Under the pieces are notes generated by a model that saw nothing but the letters and a program-made list of their open reading frames with translations, was not told the DNA's origin and did no database searches. A stretch of DNA of 35,139 nucleotides, from NCBI RefSeq assembly GCF_004357985.1, contig NZ_SMTF01000023.1, forward strand, positions 1 through 35,139, given 5' to 3'. How positions within the stretch are numbered: position 1 is the stretch's first letter; every line of letters begins with the position of its first letter. A program made the position numbers and the translations under genes. Of the stretch, positions 9,207 to 16,899 are shown in pieces. This DNA comes from Luteimonas aestuarii (lineage in GTDB: Bacteria; Pseudomonadota; Gammaproteobacteria; Xanthomonadales; Xanthomonadaceae).

Positions 9207-10325
9207 TCACCAGCCCATGTGCATGAACCAGATCGCGGCGATCGCATCCATCACGATCACCAGCGAGATCGTCTGCACCACGCTGGACGTGGTGCGCTCG
9301 CCGACCGATTGCGCGGTGCCTTTCACCTGCAGGCCTTCCAGGCAGCCGATCAGCCCGATCACCAGCGCGAACACCGGTGCCTTGGCCATGCCGATGATGA
9401 AGTGCCGCAGCTCCATCTGCTCCTGCATGCGTGCGAGATAGGCCTGGGGCGGGATGTCTAGGCTGAACACGCCGACCGACAGGCCGCCGAGCAGGCCGGC
9501 GATCATCGCGATGAAGGTCAGCAGCGGCAGCATCACCAGCAGCGCGATGATCCGCGGCAGCACCAGCAGGTCCATCGGGTCGAGGCCGAGGGTGCGGATT
9601 GCGTCGACTTCCTCGCGGCTGACCATCGCGCCTATCTGCGCGGTGAATGCGCTGGCGGTGCGGCCGGCGAGGAGAATGGCGGTCAGCAGTACGCCGAACT
9701 CGCGCAGGAAGGCGATGCTGACCAGCTCGACCACGAAGATGGTGGCGCCGAAGTCCGCCAGGATCTGCGCGCCCAGGAACGCGATCACCGCGCCCACCAG
9801 GAACGAGAGCAGCGCGACCAGCGGCACCGCGTCCAGGCCCACCTGCTCCATGTGGTGCACGGTGGACGTCAGGCGGAAACGCCGCGGCTGCACCACCGTG
9901 CGGCCCAGCTTGACCAGCGCCTCGCCGAGGAAGCTGACCAGCGCCACGATCTCCTTGCCGTTGTCGTGCATCGCGTAGCCGAGGCGACCCAGCGCCGCGG
10001 CGAACCCGTACTCGCGCTTGCCTTTCGGCCGGTCGTCGTGCACGTCCTCGATGGCGGCGACCAGTGCGTGGTGGTCGTCGTGGAAGCGGATGGCACTGAA
10101 GTCCAGCTTGCGGCGGTCGGCGAAGCGCAGCAGTTGCAGCACGCCCAGCGAATCCAGCCGCTCCACGCCGCTCGCGTCGAGCGTGGCCACGCCATCGGGC
10201 GCGCCGCGCAGTGCGGCGCCGATCTCGCTGGCATGGTCGAGCGTCCAGAGGCCACGCAGCACGATGCGCCCGCCATCTTGCGGATCGGATTCGGCGGTGG
10301 GCGCCTTGCGGACCGGTGGAGTCAT
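9207..10325 (-). CDS. mlaE: STAS-MlaE fusion permease of MCE lipid transporter
   Basis: A 372-residue protein that joins two parts. Residues about 20-105 form a STAS domain (VATLDASGVERLDSLGVLQLLRF), equivalent to a separate MlaB. Residues about 140-372 form the MlaE permease, with LREFGVLLTAILLAGRTASAFTAQIGAM and EEVDAIRTLGLDPMDLLVLPRIIA being family hallmarks. It has about five or six membrane helices. It is the first gene of a minus-strand operon with mlaF, mlaD and a lipoprotein gene, and no mlaC is present in the window. The STAS part probably regulates the ATPase, as MlaB does. Fusions of this kind are known in several proteobacteria. Confidence 0.92.
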   Translation of the reverse strand: MTPPVRKAPTAESDPQDGGRIVLRGLWTLDHASEIGAALRGAPDGVATLDASGVERLDSLGVLQLLRFADRRKLDFSAIRFHDDHHALVAAIEDVHDDRPKGKREYGFAAALGRLGYAMHDNGKEIVALVSFLGEALVKLGRTVVQPRRFRLTSTVHHMEQVGLDAVPLVALLSFLVGAVIAFLGAQILADFGATIFVVELVSIAFLREFGVLLTAILLAGRTASAFTAQIGAMVSREEVDAIRTLGLDPMDLLVLPRIIALLVMLPLLTFIAMIAGLLGGLSVGVFSLDIPPQAYLARMQEQMELRHFIIGMAKAPVFALVIGLIGCLEGLQVKGTAQSVGERTTSSVVQTISLVIVMDAIAAIWFMHMGW

Positions 10326-10432
10326 GCCTTCGAGGGAGTGGGGCTGCGATGACGCGAGGAGGATACAGGCTACGCGTGATGGCGGGCTGGATGCCCGCTG
10401 CGCGGGCGCTGCAGGCGTGTCATCCTTTGTCG

Positions 10433-11680
10433 ATGACGCAGCCGGTCCCCATCACCGCCAGCTATGCCGCCCGCATCGCTTTCATGGTCGAGCTGGCCGA
10501 GCACCTACACGCCTATGGCACCACGTCGCAGCGCCTGGAAGCGGCGATCGTGTCGGTGGCCCATCGGCTGGGGCTGGAATGCGAACCCTGGGCCAACCCC
10601 ACCGGCATGATCCTGACTTTCAGCGATCCGCAGCGACCGCCCGGGGACAGCGATTCGACGCGTGTGATCCGATTGCCACCTGGCGATACGGACCTGTACC
10701 GGCTCTGCGAGGCCGACCGCATCACCGAGGAAGTGGTGGCGGGCCGGCTGGGCCTGTCCGAAGGCCACGCCGCGCTGCGCGCGCTGGAGCGCGAGCCCAG
10801 CCTGCGCGGGCACCTGATGCAGGTGGCCGGCTTCGGCCTGGCCGCGGCCGGCGTGGCGGGACTGCTGCGGCTGCCTTGGCTGGACATCGCGACGGCCGCG
10901 CTGATCGGCCTGGTCGTCGGCCTGCTCGACTGGTTCGCGCGCAAGCGGCCGCGGCTGAAGGAGGCGGGCGATGCCGTTGCCGCCATCGTCGCCGGCTCCA
11001 TCGCGGTGTGCGTCGCCAGCCTGGTCGGGCCGCTGAACCTCAATACCGTGGTCATCGCCTCGATGATCGTGCTGATGCCGGGCCTGGCCCTGACCAATGC
11101 ATTCAGCGAGCTGACCAGCCAGCACCTGGTATCGGGCACCGCGCGCTTCGCCGGTGCCGTCGCGACCCTGCTCAAGCTGACCGTGGGCGTGATGATTGCG
11201 CTGACGGTGGCGCAACTGGCGGGGCTGGAGCCGCAGGTGCGCGCACTGCGGCCGCAGCCGGACTGGGTGGAATACGTGTCCGTGCTGCTGGCGGCGTACG
11301 CGTTCGCGGTACTGTTCCGCGCCGACCGTCGCGATTACCTGCTGGTGATGCTGGCCGCGATCACCGGATACACCATCTCGCGGGTGGTGGGCACCACGCT
11401 GGGCAGCCCGATCGGCGTGTTCCTGTCGGCCATGGTGATCACCGTCGCCGGCAACGGCTATGCGCAGTGGCGGAACCGGCCCGGTGCCGTGATCCGCGTG
11501 CCGGGCATCATCATGCTGGTACCGGGCAGCATCAGCCTGCGCAGCCTATTGACCCTGATGCAGCAGCAGGACGTGGGGGCGGGGCAGGAGGCGGCGATGA
11601 CCGTGCTCAACGTGCTGCTCGCACTCATCGCCGGCCTGTTGATCGGCAACCTGGTGACTCCGGCGCGGCGGAGTCTGTAG
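10433..11680 (+). CDS. ThrE-family threonine/serine exporter
   Basis: A 415-residue membrane protein. The N-terminal half begins with a soluble ThrE-type part (AYGTTSQRLEAAIVSVAHRLGL, ANPTGMILTFSDP), followed by about ten membrane helices. The C-terminal half contains the second ThrE domain (GSPIGVFLSAMVITVAGN and PGIIMLVPGSISLRSL). The family exports threonine and serine across the inner membrane in Corynebacterium; the substrate here is inferred. The start at 10433 (MTQPVPITASYAARIAFM) fits the family; an in-frame ATG at 10379 would add 18 poorly conserved residues. It is divergent from mlaE. A UUCG-type hairpin (11684-11697) follows the stop. Confidence 0.88.
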   Translation: MTQPVPITASYAARIAFMVELAEHLHAYGTTSQRLEAAIVSVAHRLGLECEPWANPTGMILTFSDPQRPPGDSDSTRVIRLPPGDTDLYRLCEADRITEEVVAGRLGLSEGHAALRALEREPSLRGHLMQVAGFGLAAAGVAGLLRLPWLDIATAALIGLVVGLLDWFARKRPRLKEAGDAVAAIVAGSIAVCVASLVGPLNLNTVVIASMIVLMPGLALTNAFSELTSQHLVSGTARFAGAVATLLKLTVGVMIALTVAQLAGLEPQVRALRPQPDWVEYVSVLLAAYAFAVLFRADRRDYLLVMLAAITGYTISRVVGTTLGSPIGVFLSAMVITVAGNGYAQWRNRPGAVIRVPGIIMLVPGSISLRSLLTLMQQQDVGAGQEAAMTVLNVLLALIAGLLIGNLVTPARRSL

Positions 11681-11721
11681 AGGGCTGCTTCGGCAGCGGC
11701 GAAGGAATGCGCGAAAAGAAA

Positions 11722-11742
11722 AACGCCGGCGTTGCCGGCGTT
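11722..11742 (-). terminator. Rho-independent terminator of the H-NS-like gene
   Basis: A perfect 9-bp inverted repeat, AACGCCGGC and GCCGGCGTT with a 3-base GTT loop, lies 30 bases past the minus-strand stop at 11772. Read on the minus strand, the stem is followed by TTTCTTTTC, giving a U-rich tail. On the plus strand the tail is GTTCTAAA, so it may also weakly stop transcription from the ThrE-like gene, but the minus-strand role is far better supported. Confidence 0.8.
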
Positions 11743-11771
11743 GTTCTAAATGGGTCGGGAATCGAGCGGAT

Positions 11772-12146
11772 TTATTTCTTCTTGATCAGGAAGTCTTCCG
11801 GCTTCTTGCCCTTCTTCAGCTGCTCCGCCATCCAGCGTGGATGCTTGCCGCGACCGGTCCAGGTTTCAGACGGCTTGGCCGGATTGCGATACTTCGGCGC
11901 GACCTTGCCGAACTTGCGGCCCTTGCGTGCGGCAGGCTTGCTGGTGGTGGCCGCCTTGGCCTTGGTGGTGGCCTTTCCGCCGAACAGTTCGGCGATGGTG
12001 TAGCCCTCGGATGCTGCGAAATCGGTGATGCGCTTGCGGATGCCGGCGATCGGCTTGCGCTTCTTCAGCGTGGTCTTGCGTTGTTTCGCCTGCGCGATCA
12101 GCGCGTCGAGTTCCTTCGCCGAAAAGGCGTTGAGGTCGAATGCCAT
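11772..12146 (-). CDS. H-NS-like histone family DNA-binding protein
   Basis: A small basic protein of 124 residues. The C-terminus carries the H-NS DNA-binding core, KYRNPAKPSETWTGRGKHP (about residues 85-103), with TWTGRGK at 95-101 as the minor-groove loop. The N-terminal 50 residues are helical and should give dimers. The middle (about 57-80) is a flexible, Ala/Lys/Thr-rich linker. It resembles the XrvA-type H-NS proteins of Xanthomonas, which silence AT-rich or horizontally acquired genes. CGGAG lies about 7 bases before the ATG and a CATAAT box lies further up. A strong terminator follows, so it is probably a single-gene transcript. Confidence 0.93.
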   Translation of the reverse strand: MAFDLNAFSAKELDALIAQAKQRKTTLKKRKPIAGIRKRITDFAASEGYTIAELFGGKATTKAKAATTSKPAARKGRKFGKVAPKYRNPAKPSETWTGRGKHPRWMAEQLKKGKKPEDFLIKKK

Positions 12147-12170
12147 TCAAATACTCCGGGTAATGAAAAG

Positions 12171-12176
12171 ATTATG
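12171..12176 (-). promoter_or_regulatory. Possible -10 element of the H-NS-like gene
   Basis: CATAAT on the minus strand, 24 bases before the start codon, sits in a short AT-rich stretch of an otherwise GC-rich region. No good -35 box is visible at 16-18 bases, so this is only a candidate. Confidence 0.35.
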
Positions 12177-12603
12177 TCCCGTCCATGGCACGTATTCATG
12201 ATAAAGCAATCGCCGACGCGTGCACAAAGCGATATCGCCGAAGCGCGCGCATTGGGTGAGGGAGGCCCGGGACATCGCCGATTCGCCGGTGATTATCGAC
12301 GACACCATTCTCAGGAAAATCACGCATCTTTCTAAGGCGCCCCATGGTTGCTGGAACCCCTGACGAACGCGACCATTACTTGCACTGCCACTCCGGCCAT
12401 GCCGAAGCGCTGGTCGATCCGGGGGGTTGTTTTCGTTCTTCTCCCGAGTCAGGGGACGCCCAGTGCGCCTTCCGTGGCCACGCCGCGACTTGCGGTGGCA
12501 TGGGACGTGCGCCACCGCGCGGCGGGGCCGCCCTCTACGGGGAGAAGAACCCTTCTTTTCCGAATGGATTGGAGTCCATGGTTCCCGGAATGACTGGCTG
12601 CAT

Positions 12604-12620
12604 CGCCTGCTTCGCAGGCG
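12604..12620. repeat. REP-like hairpin
   Basis: CGCCTGC and GCAGGCG pair perfectly around a TTC loop and are followed by GGGGATGAC; a related GGAATGAC lies just upstream. The arrangement looks like dispersed REP-type elements of Lysobacteraceae, but only one copy is in this window, so the family assignment is an inference. Confidence 0.45.
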
Positions 12621-12745
12621 CGGGGATGACGTGCAATCGCGTGGTGCCCGGACGAGCCCGTGCTCCCCATGCGCCTCCGCCGACGCTGGCTGGAACGTCG
12701 CCGCGTGCGAGTGCTTGCGCCAGGCGATGTGGCAGGGTGCGGAAC

Positions 12746-14446
12746 TCAACCCCCCGCGATGCGCGCAAGGACCGCGGCCCTGTCGAGTTGTTCGGCCTCG
12801 GCTGCGCTGCGTGCGCGGTACTCGAACGTGCCTGCCGCCAGGCCACGCTCGGACACCACGATGCGGTGCGGGATGCCGATGAGCTCCATGTCCGCGAACA
12901 TCGCGCCGGGGCGCAGGCCGCGGTCGTCGAACGCCGTGTCGATCCCGGCCGCGTTGAATTCGCGGTGCAGTGCCTCGGCGGCGGCGGTGACTTCGGCATT
13001 GCCCTTGGGATTGATCATGCAGACCACCGCGCGCCACGGTGCCATCGCGTCGGGCCAGCGGATGCCGGCCTCGTCGTGGTTCTGTTCGATCGCCGCGGCG
13101 ACGATGCGCGACACGCCGATGCCGTAGCAGCCCATCGCCGGATGCACGGCACGGCCGTCGGCGTCCAGCACGGTGCAACCCATCGCCTCGGAATACTTGC
13201 GGCCCAGCGCGAATACGTGGCCCACCTCGATGCCGCGGGCCAGCGCCAGCGTGCCGTTGCCGTCGGGCGACGCGTCGCCGGCCTGCACGTTGCGGATGTC
13301 GGCGGTGTCGTCCGGCTCGGGCAGGTCGCGGCCCCAGTTCACGCCTGCGATGTGGAAACCCGCCTCGTTGGCGCCGACCACGAAATCGGCCATCGCCGCG
13401 ACGCTGCGGTCGGCGACCACGCGGATCTTCTTGCGCGGATTGAGCGGACCGAGGAAGCCGGGCGTGCTGCCGAGGTGTTCGAGGATCTCGGCTTCGGTGG
13501 CCAGCCGGTAGTCGGCCAGGCCGGGCAGCTTGGCCAGCTTGATCTCGTTGACGGTGTGGTCGCCGCGCACCAGTGCCAGCACGAAGCCGTCATCGCCCGT
13601 CACCGCGACCGACTTCACCGTGCGCTGCAGCGGGATGCCGAGCAGGGCGGCAACGTCCTCGCAGGTTTTCTGCATGGGCGTCTCCACCCTGCGCAGGGTT
13701 TCCGTCGCGGCGGGGCGTGGACCGGGCGAGACCGCTTCGGCCAGTTCGACATTGGCGGCGTAGTCCGACGACTCCGAGAACGCCAGTGCGTCTTCGCCGG
13801 AATCGGCCAGCACGTGGAACTCGTGCGAGGCGCTGCCGCCGATCGCGCCGGTGTCGGCGAACACCGCGCGGAACTTCAGGCCCAGGCGGGTGAAGATGCG
13901 CGTGTACGCGTCGTACATGTTGCGGTATTCGCGCTGCAGGTCGTCGTCGGACACGTGGAACGAGTAAGCGTCCTTCATCACGAACTCGCGCGCGCGCATC
14001 ACGCCGAAGCGCGGGCGGATCTCGTCGCGGAACTTCGTGGTCACCTGGTAGAAGTTCACCGGCAATTGCTTGTAGCTGGAGAACTCCTGGCGGAAGAAGT
14101 CGGTGACCGCTTCCTCGGCGGTGGGCGTGAAGCAGTAGTCCTGCTCCTTGCGGTCGCGGATCTTGAGCAACTGCGGGCCGAACTTCGCCCAGCGGCCGGT
14201 CTCTTCCCACAGCTCCTTCGGCTGCACCGAGGGCATCGCCATCTCGATCGCGCCGGCTGCGTCCATCTCCTCGCGCACCACGGCCTCCACCTTGCGCAGC
14301 ACGCGCAGGCCCAGCGGCGACCAGGTGTACAGCCCTGCGGCCAGCTTGCGGACCATGCCGGCCTTGAGCATCAGCTTGTGGCTGGTGATCTCGGCGTCGG
14401 CAGGGGTTTCCTTTTCGGTGCGGAGGTGGAACTGCGACAGGCGCAT
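12746..14446 (-). CDS. proS: Prolyl-tRNA synthetase (bacterial type)
   Basis: A 566-residue class II aminoacyl-tRNA synthetase that charges tRNA-Pro. It begins [19 protein letters not shown], the normal bacterial ProS start. Motif 2 is [17 protein letters not shown] (139-155). Motif 3 appears near the C-terminal third as [17 protein letters not shown]. The region between about 230 and 385 is the YbaK-like editing insertion that clears Ala-tRNA-Pro. The C-terminal anticodon-binding domain is complete. The ATG at 14446 is chosen over an in-frame alternative 15 codons upstream because the conserved sequence begins here. Confidence 0.97.
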   Translation of the reverse strand: MRLSQFHLRTEKETPADAEITSHKLMLKAGMVRKLAAGLYTWSPLGLRVLRKVEAVVREEMDAAGAIEMAMPSVQPKELWEETGRWAKFGPQLLKIRDRKEQDYCFTPTAEEAVTDFFRQEFSSYKQLPVNFYQVTTKFRDEIRPRFGVMRAREFVMKDAYSFHVSDDDLQREYRNMYDAYTRIFTRLGLKFRAVFADTGAIGGSASHEFHVLADSGEDALAFSESSDYAANVELAEAVSPGPRPAATETLRRVETPMQKTCEDVAALLGIPLQRTVKSVAVTGDDGFVLALVRGDHTVNEIKLAKLPGLADYRLATEAEILEHLGSTPGFLGPLNPRKKIRVVADRSVAAMADFVVGANEAGFHIAGVNWGRDLPEPDDTADIRNVQAGDASPDGNGTLALARGIEVGHVFALGRKYSEAMGCTVLDADGRAVHPAMGCYGIGVSRIVAAAIEQNHDEAGIRWPDAMAPWRAVVCMINPKGNAEVTAAAEALHREFNAAGIDTAFDDRGLRPGAMFADMELIGIPHRIVVSERGLAAGTFEYRARSAAEAEQLDRAAVLARIAGG

Positions 14447-14515
14447 GGCAGGCGTCGTGGAATGCGGGACGCGCATTGTGCCACGCAGCACGGGGCGTCC
14501 CGGCGGCCGTGGCGG

Positions 14516-14809
14516 CTACTGCGCGGGGGGCGGATCGCGTGGATCGAAGGTGTTGCGGCGCTCGAGCGTGCCGACATCCACGGTCTCGTAAGGGCGCCCG
14601 GTCGGTGGGGTGTCGGTGAGCTGCAGCGTGCCGGCGTCGTCGCGCCAGCGGTAGAGGGAGGTGCCGGCGGAAGCGGGTCGGGAGGCCGCTGGCTCGCGTC
14701 CGGCCGCGGCGTCGGGTGTGCCGGTAGCCAACGGATCGCTGCGCCCCAGCCACCAGACCACGAGGCCACCCGCAACGATGCCCAGCGCGATGGCCCAGCC
14801 CAGGCGCAT
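14516..14809 (-). CDS. DUF4124-containing membrane-anchored small protein
   Basis: A 97-residue protein with an N-terminal membrane helix (MRLGWAIALGIVAGGLVVWW), a Pro/Ala-rich linker and a short DUF4124-like unit (SLYRWRDDAGTLQLTDTPP, about residues 51-69). DUF4124 proteins are small envelope proteins of unknown function. Its ATG is one base after the stop of the neighbouring DUF4124 gene (TGACATG), so the two are translated as a pair. No function can be assigned. Confidence 0.78.
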   Translation of the reverse strand: MRLGWAIALGIVAGGLVVWWLGRSDPLATGTPDAAAGREPAASRPASAGTSLYRWRDDAGTLQLTDTPPTGRPYETVDVGTLERRNTFDPRDPPPAQ

Positions 14810-14810
14810 G

Positions 14811-15209
14811 TCAGGAGGCGGGGGCGGCCCGGGTGCAGTAGGCGCGGATGGCGGCGTTCGCCAGTTCGGTCTGGCTGGCGCGCTCGGCATCGCTCAGGGC
14901 GCGTCCGGCACTGCCATCGGCCGCGGCCTCATGTACCGGGCCGCTGCCCTGCAGCGCTCGCAGGTTCTCGCGGGCTGCCGTGCATTGCGCGTTTTCCTGC
15001 GTGGCCGGAGCTTCGCCCACCGCCTGCGGCTGGGTGGTGCCACTGTGGGTGATGGCGCGCTGCTGGTACTGGCCGCGCGGCGGCGGCGTCTGCGAGTAAT
15101 GGGTGACGCCATTGGCATCTTTCCACTGGTAGACCTCCTGCGCGGACACGACTGCGGACAGTCCGAAGGCGGCGAGGCTGGCGATCGCGATGACCTTGGA
15201 ACGGTGCAT
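14811..15209 (-). CDS. DUF4124-containing periplasmic protein
   Basis: A 132-residue protein with a signal peptide (MHRSKVIAIASLAAFGLSAVVSA, cleavage near residue 23) and a DUF4124 unit directly after it (EVYQWKDANGVTHYSQTPPP, about residues 25-44). The rest is Gln/Ala-rich with two cysteines, one in AQCTAAREN and one in AYCTRAAP, which could form a disulfide. It is the first gene of a two-gene unit with the smaller DUF4124 gene downstream. It is divergent from pssA. Role unknown. Confidence 0.85.
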   Translation of the reverse strand: MHRSKVIAIASLAAFGLSAVVSAQEVYQWKDANGVTHYSQTPPPRGQYQQRAITHSGTTQPQAVGEAPATQENAQCTAARENLRALQGSGPVHEAAADGSAGRALSDAERASQTELANAAIRAYCTRAAPAS

Positions 15210-15339
15210 GCAGGGCTCCGGCAGTTCGGGGGAAGCGCCGATTGCAGCACCGTGGCGGCAGGGGTGCAAGCTTGGCGGCCCTCGCACGGGGCGAAGCGTG
15301 ACCGGCGCGACGTTCCATGCGGCGTGGCGGCGGAGGTTC

Positions 15340-15345
15340 TACACT
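15340..15345 (+). promoter_or_regulatory. Possible -10 element of pssA
   Basis: TACACT lies 6 bases before the pssA start codon. If it is used, the transcript would be nearly leaderless. No clear -35 was found, so confidence is low. Confidence 0.25.
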
Positions 15346-15351
15346 CTTGGC

Positions 15352-16122
15352 ATGAACGACGACCTCCCGGCGCGACCGCGCGGACGCGGCATCTACCTGC
15401 TGCCCAACCTGTTCACCACGGCCGGGCTGTTCGCCGGCTTCTTCGCCATCATCGCCGCGTCGCAGGGGCGGTTCGGGGCGGCCTGCATCGCGATCTTCGT
15501 CGCCGGCATCCTCGACGGCATCGATGGACGGGTGGCGCGGCTGACCAACACCCAGAGCGAATTCGGCGTGCAGTACGACTCGCTGGCCGATCTGGTCAGC
15601 TTTGGCATGGCGCCGGCGCTGGTGATGTACCACTGGGCGCTGCTGTCGATGCGGCTGGACGGACCCACCCTGGGCAAGATCGGCTGGCTGGCCGCGTTCC
15701 TGTATGCCGCTTGCGCGGCGCTGCGGTTGGCGCGCTTCAACAGCCAGGTGGGCACGGTGGACAAGCGCTGGTTCATCGGCCTGGCCAGCCCGGCGGCGGC
15801 GGGGCTGATGGCCAGCTTCGTCTGGACCTGCCACGAGTTCGGCTGGACCGGCGAGGAGCTGCGGTTCGCGGCCTTGGCGGTCACCGTGGTGGCCGGCCTG
15901 CTGATGGTCAGCCGGCTGCGGTACAACAGCTTCAAGGGCAGCGGCACCGGGCCGAAGGCCGACCGGGTGCCCTTCGTTGCGCTGCTGATCGCGGTGGCGG
16001 CGTTGATCGCGCTGTGGATCAATCCGCCCGTGACCCTGCTCGCGGTCTCGACCGCGTATGCGCTGTCCGGTCCGGTGCTGTGGTTCTGGCGGCGTCGCGA
16101 CGGGGCTGGGGCGACGGCATGA
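15352..16122 (+). CDS. pssA: CDP-diacylglycerol-serine O-phosphatidyltransferase
   Basis: A 256-residue membrane enzyme that makes phosphatidylserine from CDP-diacylglycerol and serine, the step before phosphatidylethanolamine. It has the CDP-alcohol phosphotransferase signature DGxxAR(x8)G(x3)D(x3)D, visible from DGRVAR through FGVQYDSLAD (about residues 58-80). About seven membrane helices surround it. The N-terminal YLLPNLFTTAGLFAGF is typical of the Bacillus-type (PssA type II) enzymes. Its stop overlaps the start of the next gene (ATGA at 16119-16122), implying one operon with the small gene and rimI. Confidence 0.94.
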   Translation: MNDDLPARPRGRGIYLLPNLFTTAGLFAGFFAIIAASQGRFGAACIAIFVAGILDGIDGRVARLTNTQSEFGVQYDSLADLVSFGMAPALVMYHWALLSMRLDGPTLGKIGWLAAFLYAACAALRLARFNSQVGTVDKRWFIGLASPAAAGLMASFVWTCHEFGWTGEELRFAALAVTVVAGLLMVSRLRYNSFKGSGTGPKADRVPFVALLIAVAALIALWINPPVTLLAVSTAYALSGPVLWFWRRRDGAGATA

Positions 16123-16376
16123 GCTGGGACGCGTTCCAGCGCGAGGTGCTGGCCGAACTGGGGCACGTGGCCTGGCGGGTCGCGGGTGACGAGGCCGTCG
16201 AGGCGCCGCGCGATGCGCTGTCGCTGGCGGTGCTGCGTGCGGCTGCGCGGACGGCGGACTCAGCCGATGCCGCGCGCCTGTGCCGCGAGCATGGCGTGCC
16301 CGTGCGCCTGCGCGAGCCCGCCGCCAAGCGCGCGCTGTGGCCGCGACTGCGGGCCCTGCGCCGCGCGATGCAGTGA
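16119..16376 (+). CDS. Small protein resembling DNA polymerase III psi subunit (HolD-like)
   Basis: An 85-residue protein between pssA and rimI, overlapping both neighbours by four bases (ATGA at its start, GTGA at its stop). The N-terminus (LAELGHVAWRVAG, residues 11-23) resembles the LQQLGITQWSLRR opening of E. coli psi as I recall it, the part that binds the chi subunit. The C-terminus (PAAKRALWPRL, 67-77) resembles the psi end PTARAALWQQI. In E. coli holD also lies directly upstream of rimI. The protein is shorter than E. coli psi (137 residues), with the middle reduced. The chi gene, holC, is at 21600-22025. HolD identity is my inference; it would otherwise be annotated as hypothetical. 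Confidence 0.75.
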   Translation: MSWDAFQREVLAELGHVAWRVAGDEAVEAPRDALSLAVLRAAARTADSADAARLCREHGVPVRLREPAAKRALWPRLRALRRAMQ

Positions 16377-16882
16377 GCGCGATCGATCCCGTCGAGGCGC
16401 GCGTGCAGGCACCGGTGCTGCGCCCGATGCGCGTGGTCGATCTCGACGTGGTGATGGCCATCGAGCGTCGTGCCTATCCGTTCCCCTGGACCGAAGGCAT
16501 CTTCCGCGACTGCCTGCAGGCCGGTTATCCCGCCCGGGTGATGTGCGACGGCGATGGCATGATCGGTTATGGCGTGGCCAGCATCGCCGCGAACGAGGCG
16601 CACGTACTGAACCTCTGCGTCGACCCGGACCTGCAGGGCCGTGGCCACGGTCGCCGTCTGCTGCATGCCCTGGTGCGCATCGCGCGCGGGCACGGTGCGG
16701 AACGCATCTTCCTCGAAGTGCGGCCATCGAACCCGCATGCCATCGCCCTGTACCACGACGAAGGGTTCAACGAGATCGGCCGCCGCCCGCGCTACTACCC
16801 CGCGCGCGACGGGCGCGAGGACGCCATCGTGATGGCGATGGAGCTGCTGCCGGACGACATCGAGCGAATGCCGGCGCTGTAG
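16373..16882 (+). CDS. rimI: Ribosomal protein S18 N-alpha-acetyltransferase
   Basis: A 169-residue GNAT acetyltransferase. The acetyl-CoA loop is QGRGHG (88-93), preceded by the NLCVDPDLQG strand, and the C-terminal block NPHAIALYHDEGFNEIGRRPRYYP (about 120-143) is diagnostic of RimI, which acetylates the N-terminus of ribosomal protein S18. I chose the GTG at 16373 because it overlaps the stop of the previous gene (GTGA) and precedes the family start; an ATG at 16427 would cut into the first strand of the fold. It is the third gene of a pssA operon and is convergent with the amidohydrolase 17 bases away. Confidence 0.9.
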   Translation: MSAIDPVEARVQAPVLRPMRVVDLDVVMAIERRAYPFPWTEGIFRDCLQAGYPARVMCDGDGMIGYGVASIAANEAHVLNLCVDPDLQGRGHGRRLLHALVRIARGHGAERIFLEVRPSNPHAIALYHDEGFNEIGRRPRYYPARDGREDAIVMAMELLPDDIERMPAL

Positions 16883-16899
16883 CGGGCAGCTCCCGGCGA

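Larger units (their letters stand above)
12147..12745. other. Non-coding gap with REP-like palindromes between proS and the H-NS-like gene
   Basis: About 600 bases without a convincing gene. The part near 12147-12200 holds the H-NS promoter. Around 12541-12630 there are palindromes typical of dispersed intergenic repeats: ATGGATTGGAGTCCAT and a perfect CGCCTGC-TTC-GCAGGCG hairpin (12604-12620), flanked by GGAATGAC and GGGGATGAC. Open frames through this stretch have low-complexity, Arg/Pro-rich translations and no start signals, so I treat them as chance. Confidence 0.6.

Noticed and set aside
12344..15052. A 902-codon open frame on the plus strand
   Set aside because: It runs antisense to proS and through both DUF4124 genes; the true genes have clear motifs and this frame has none.
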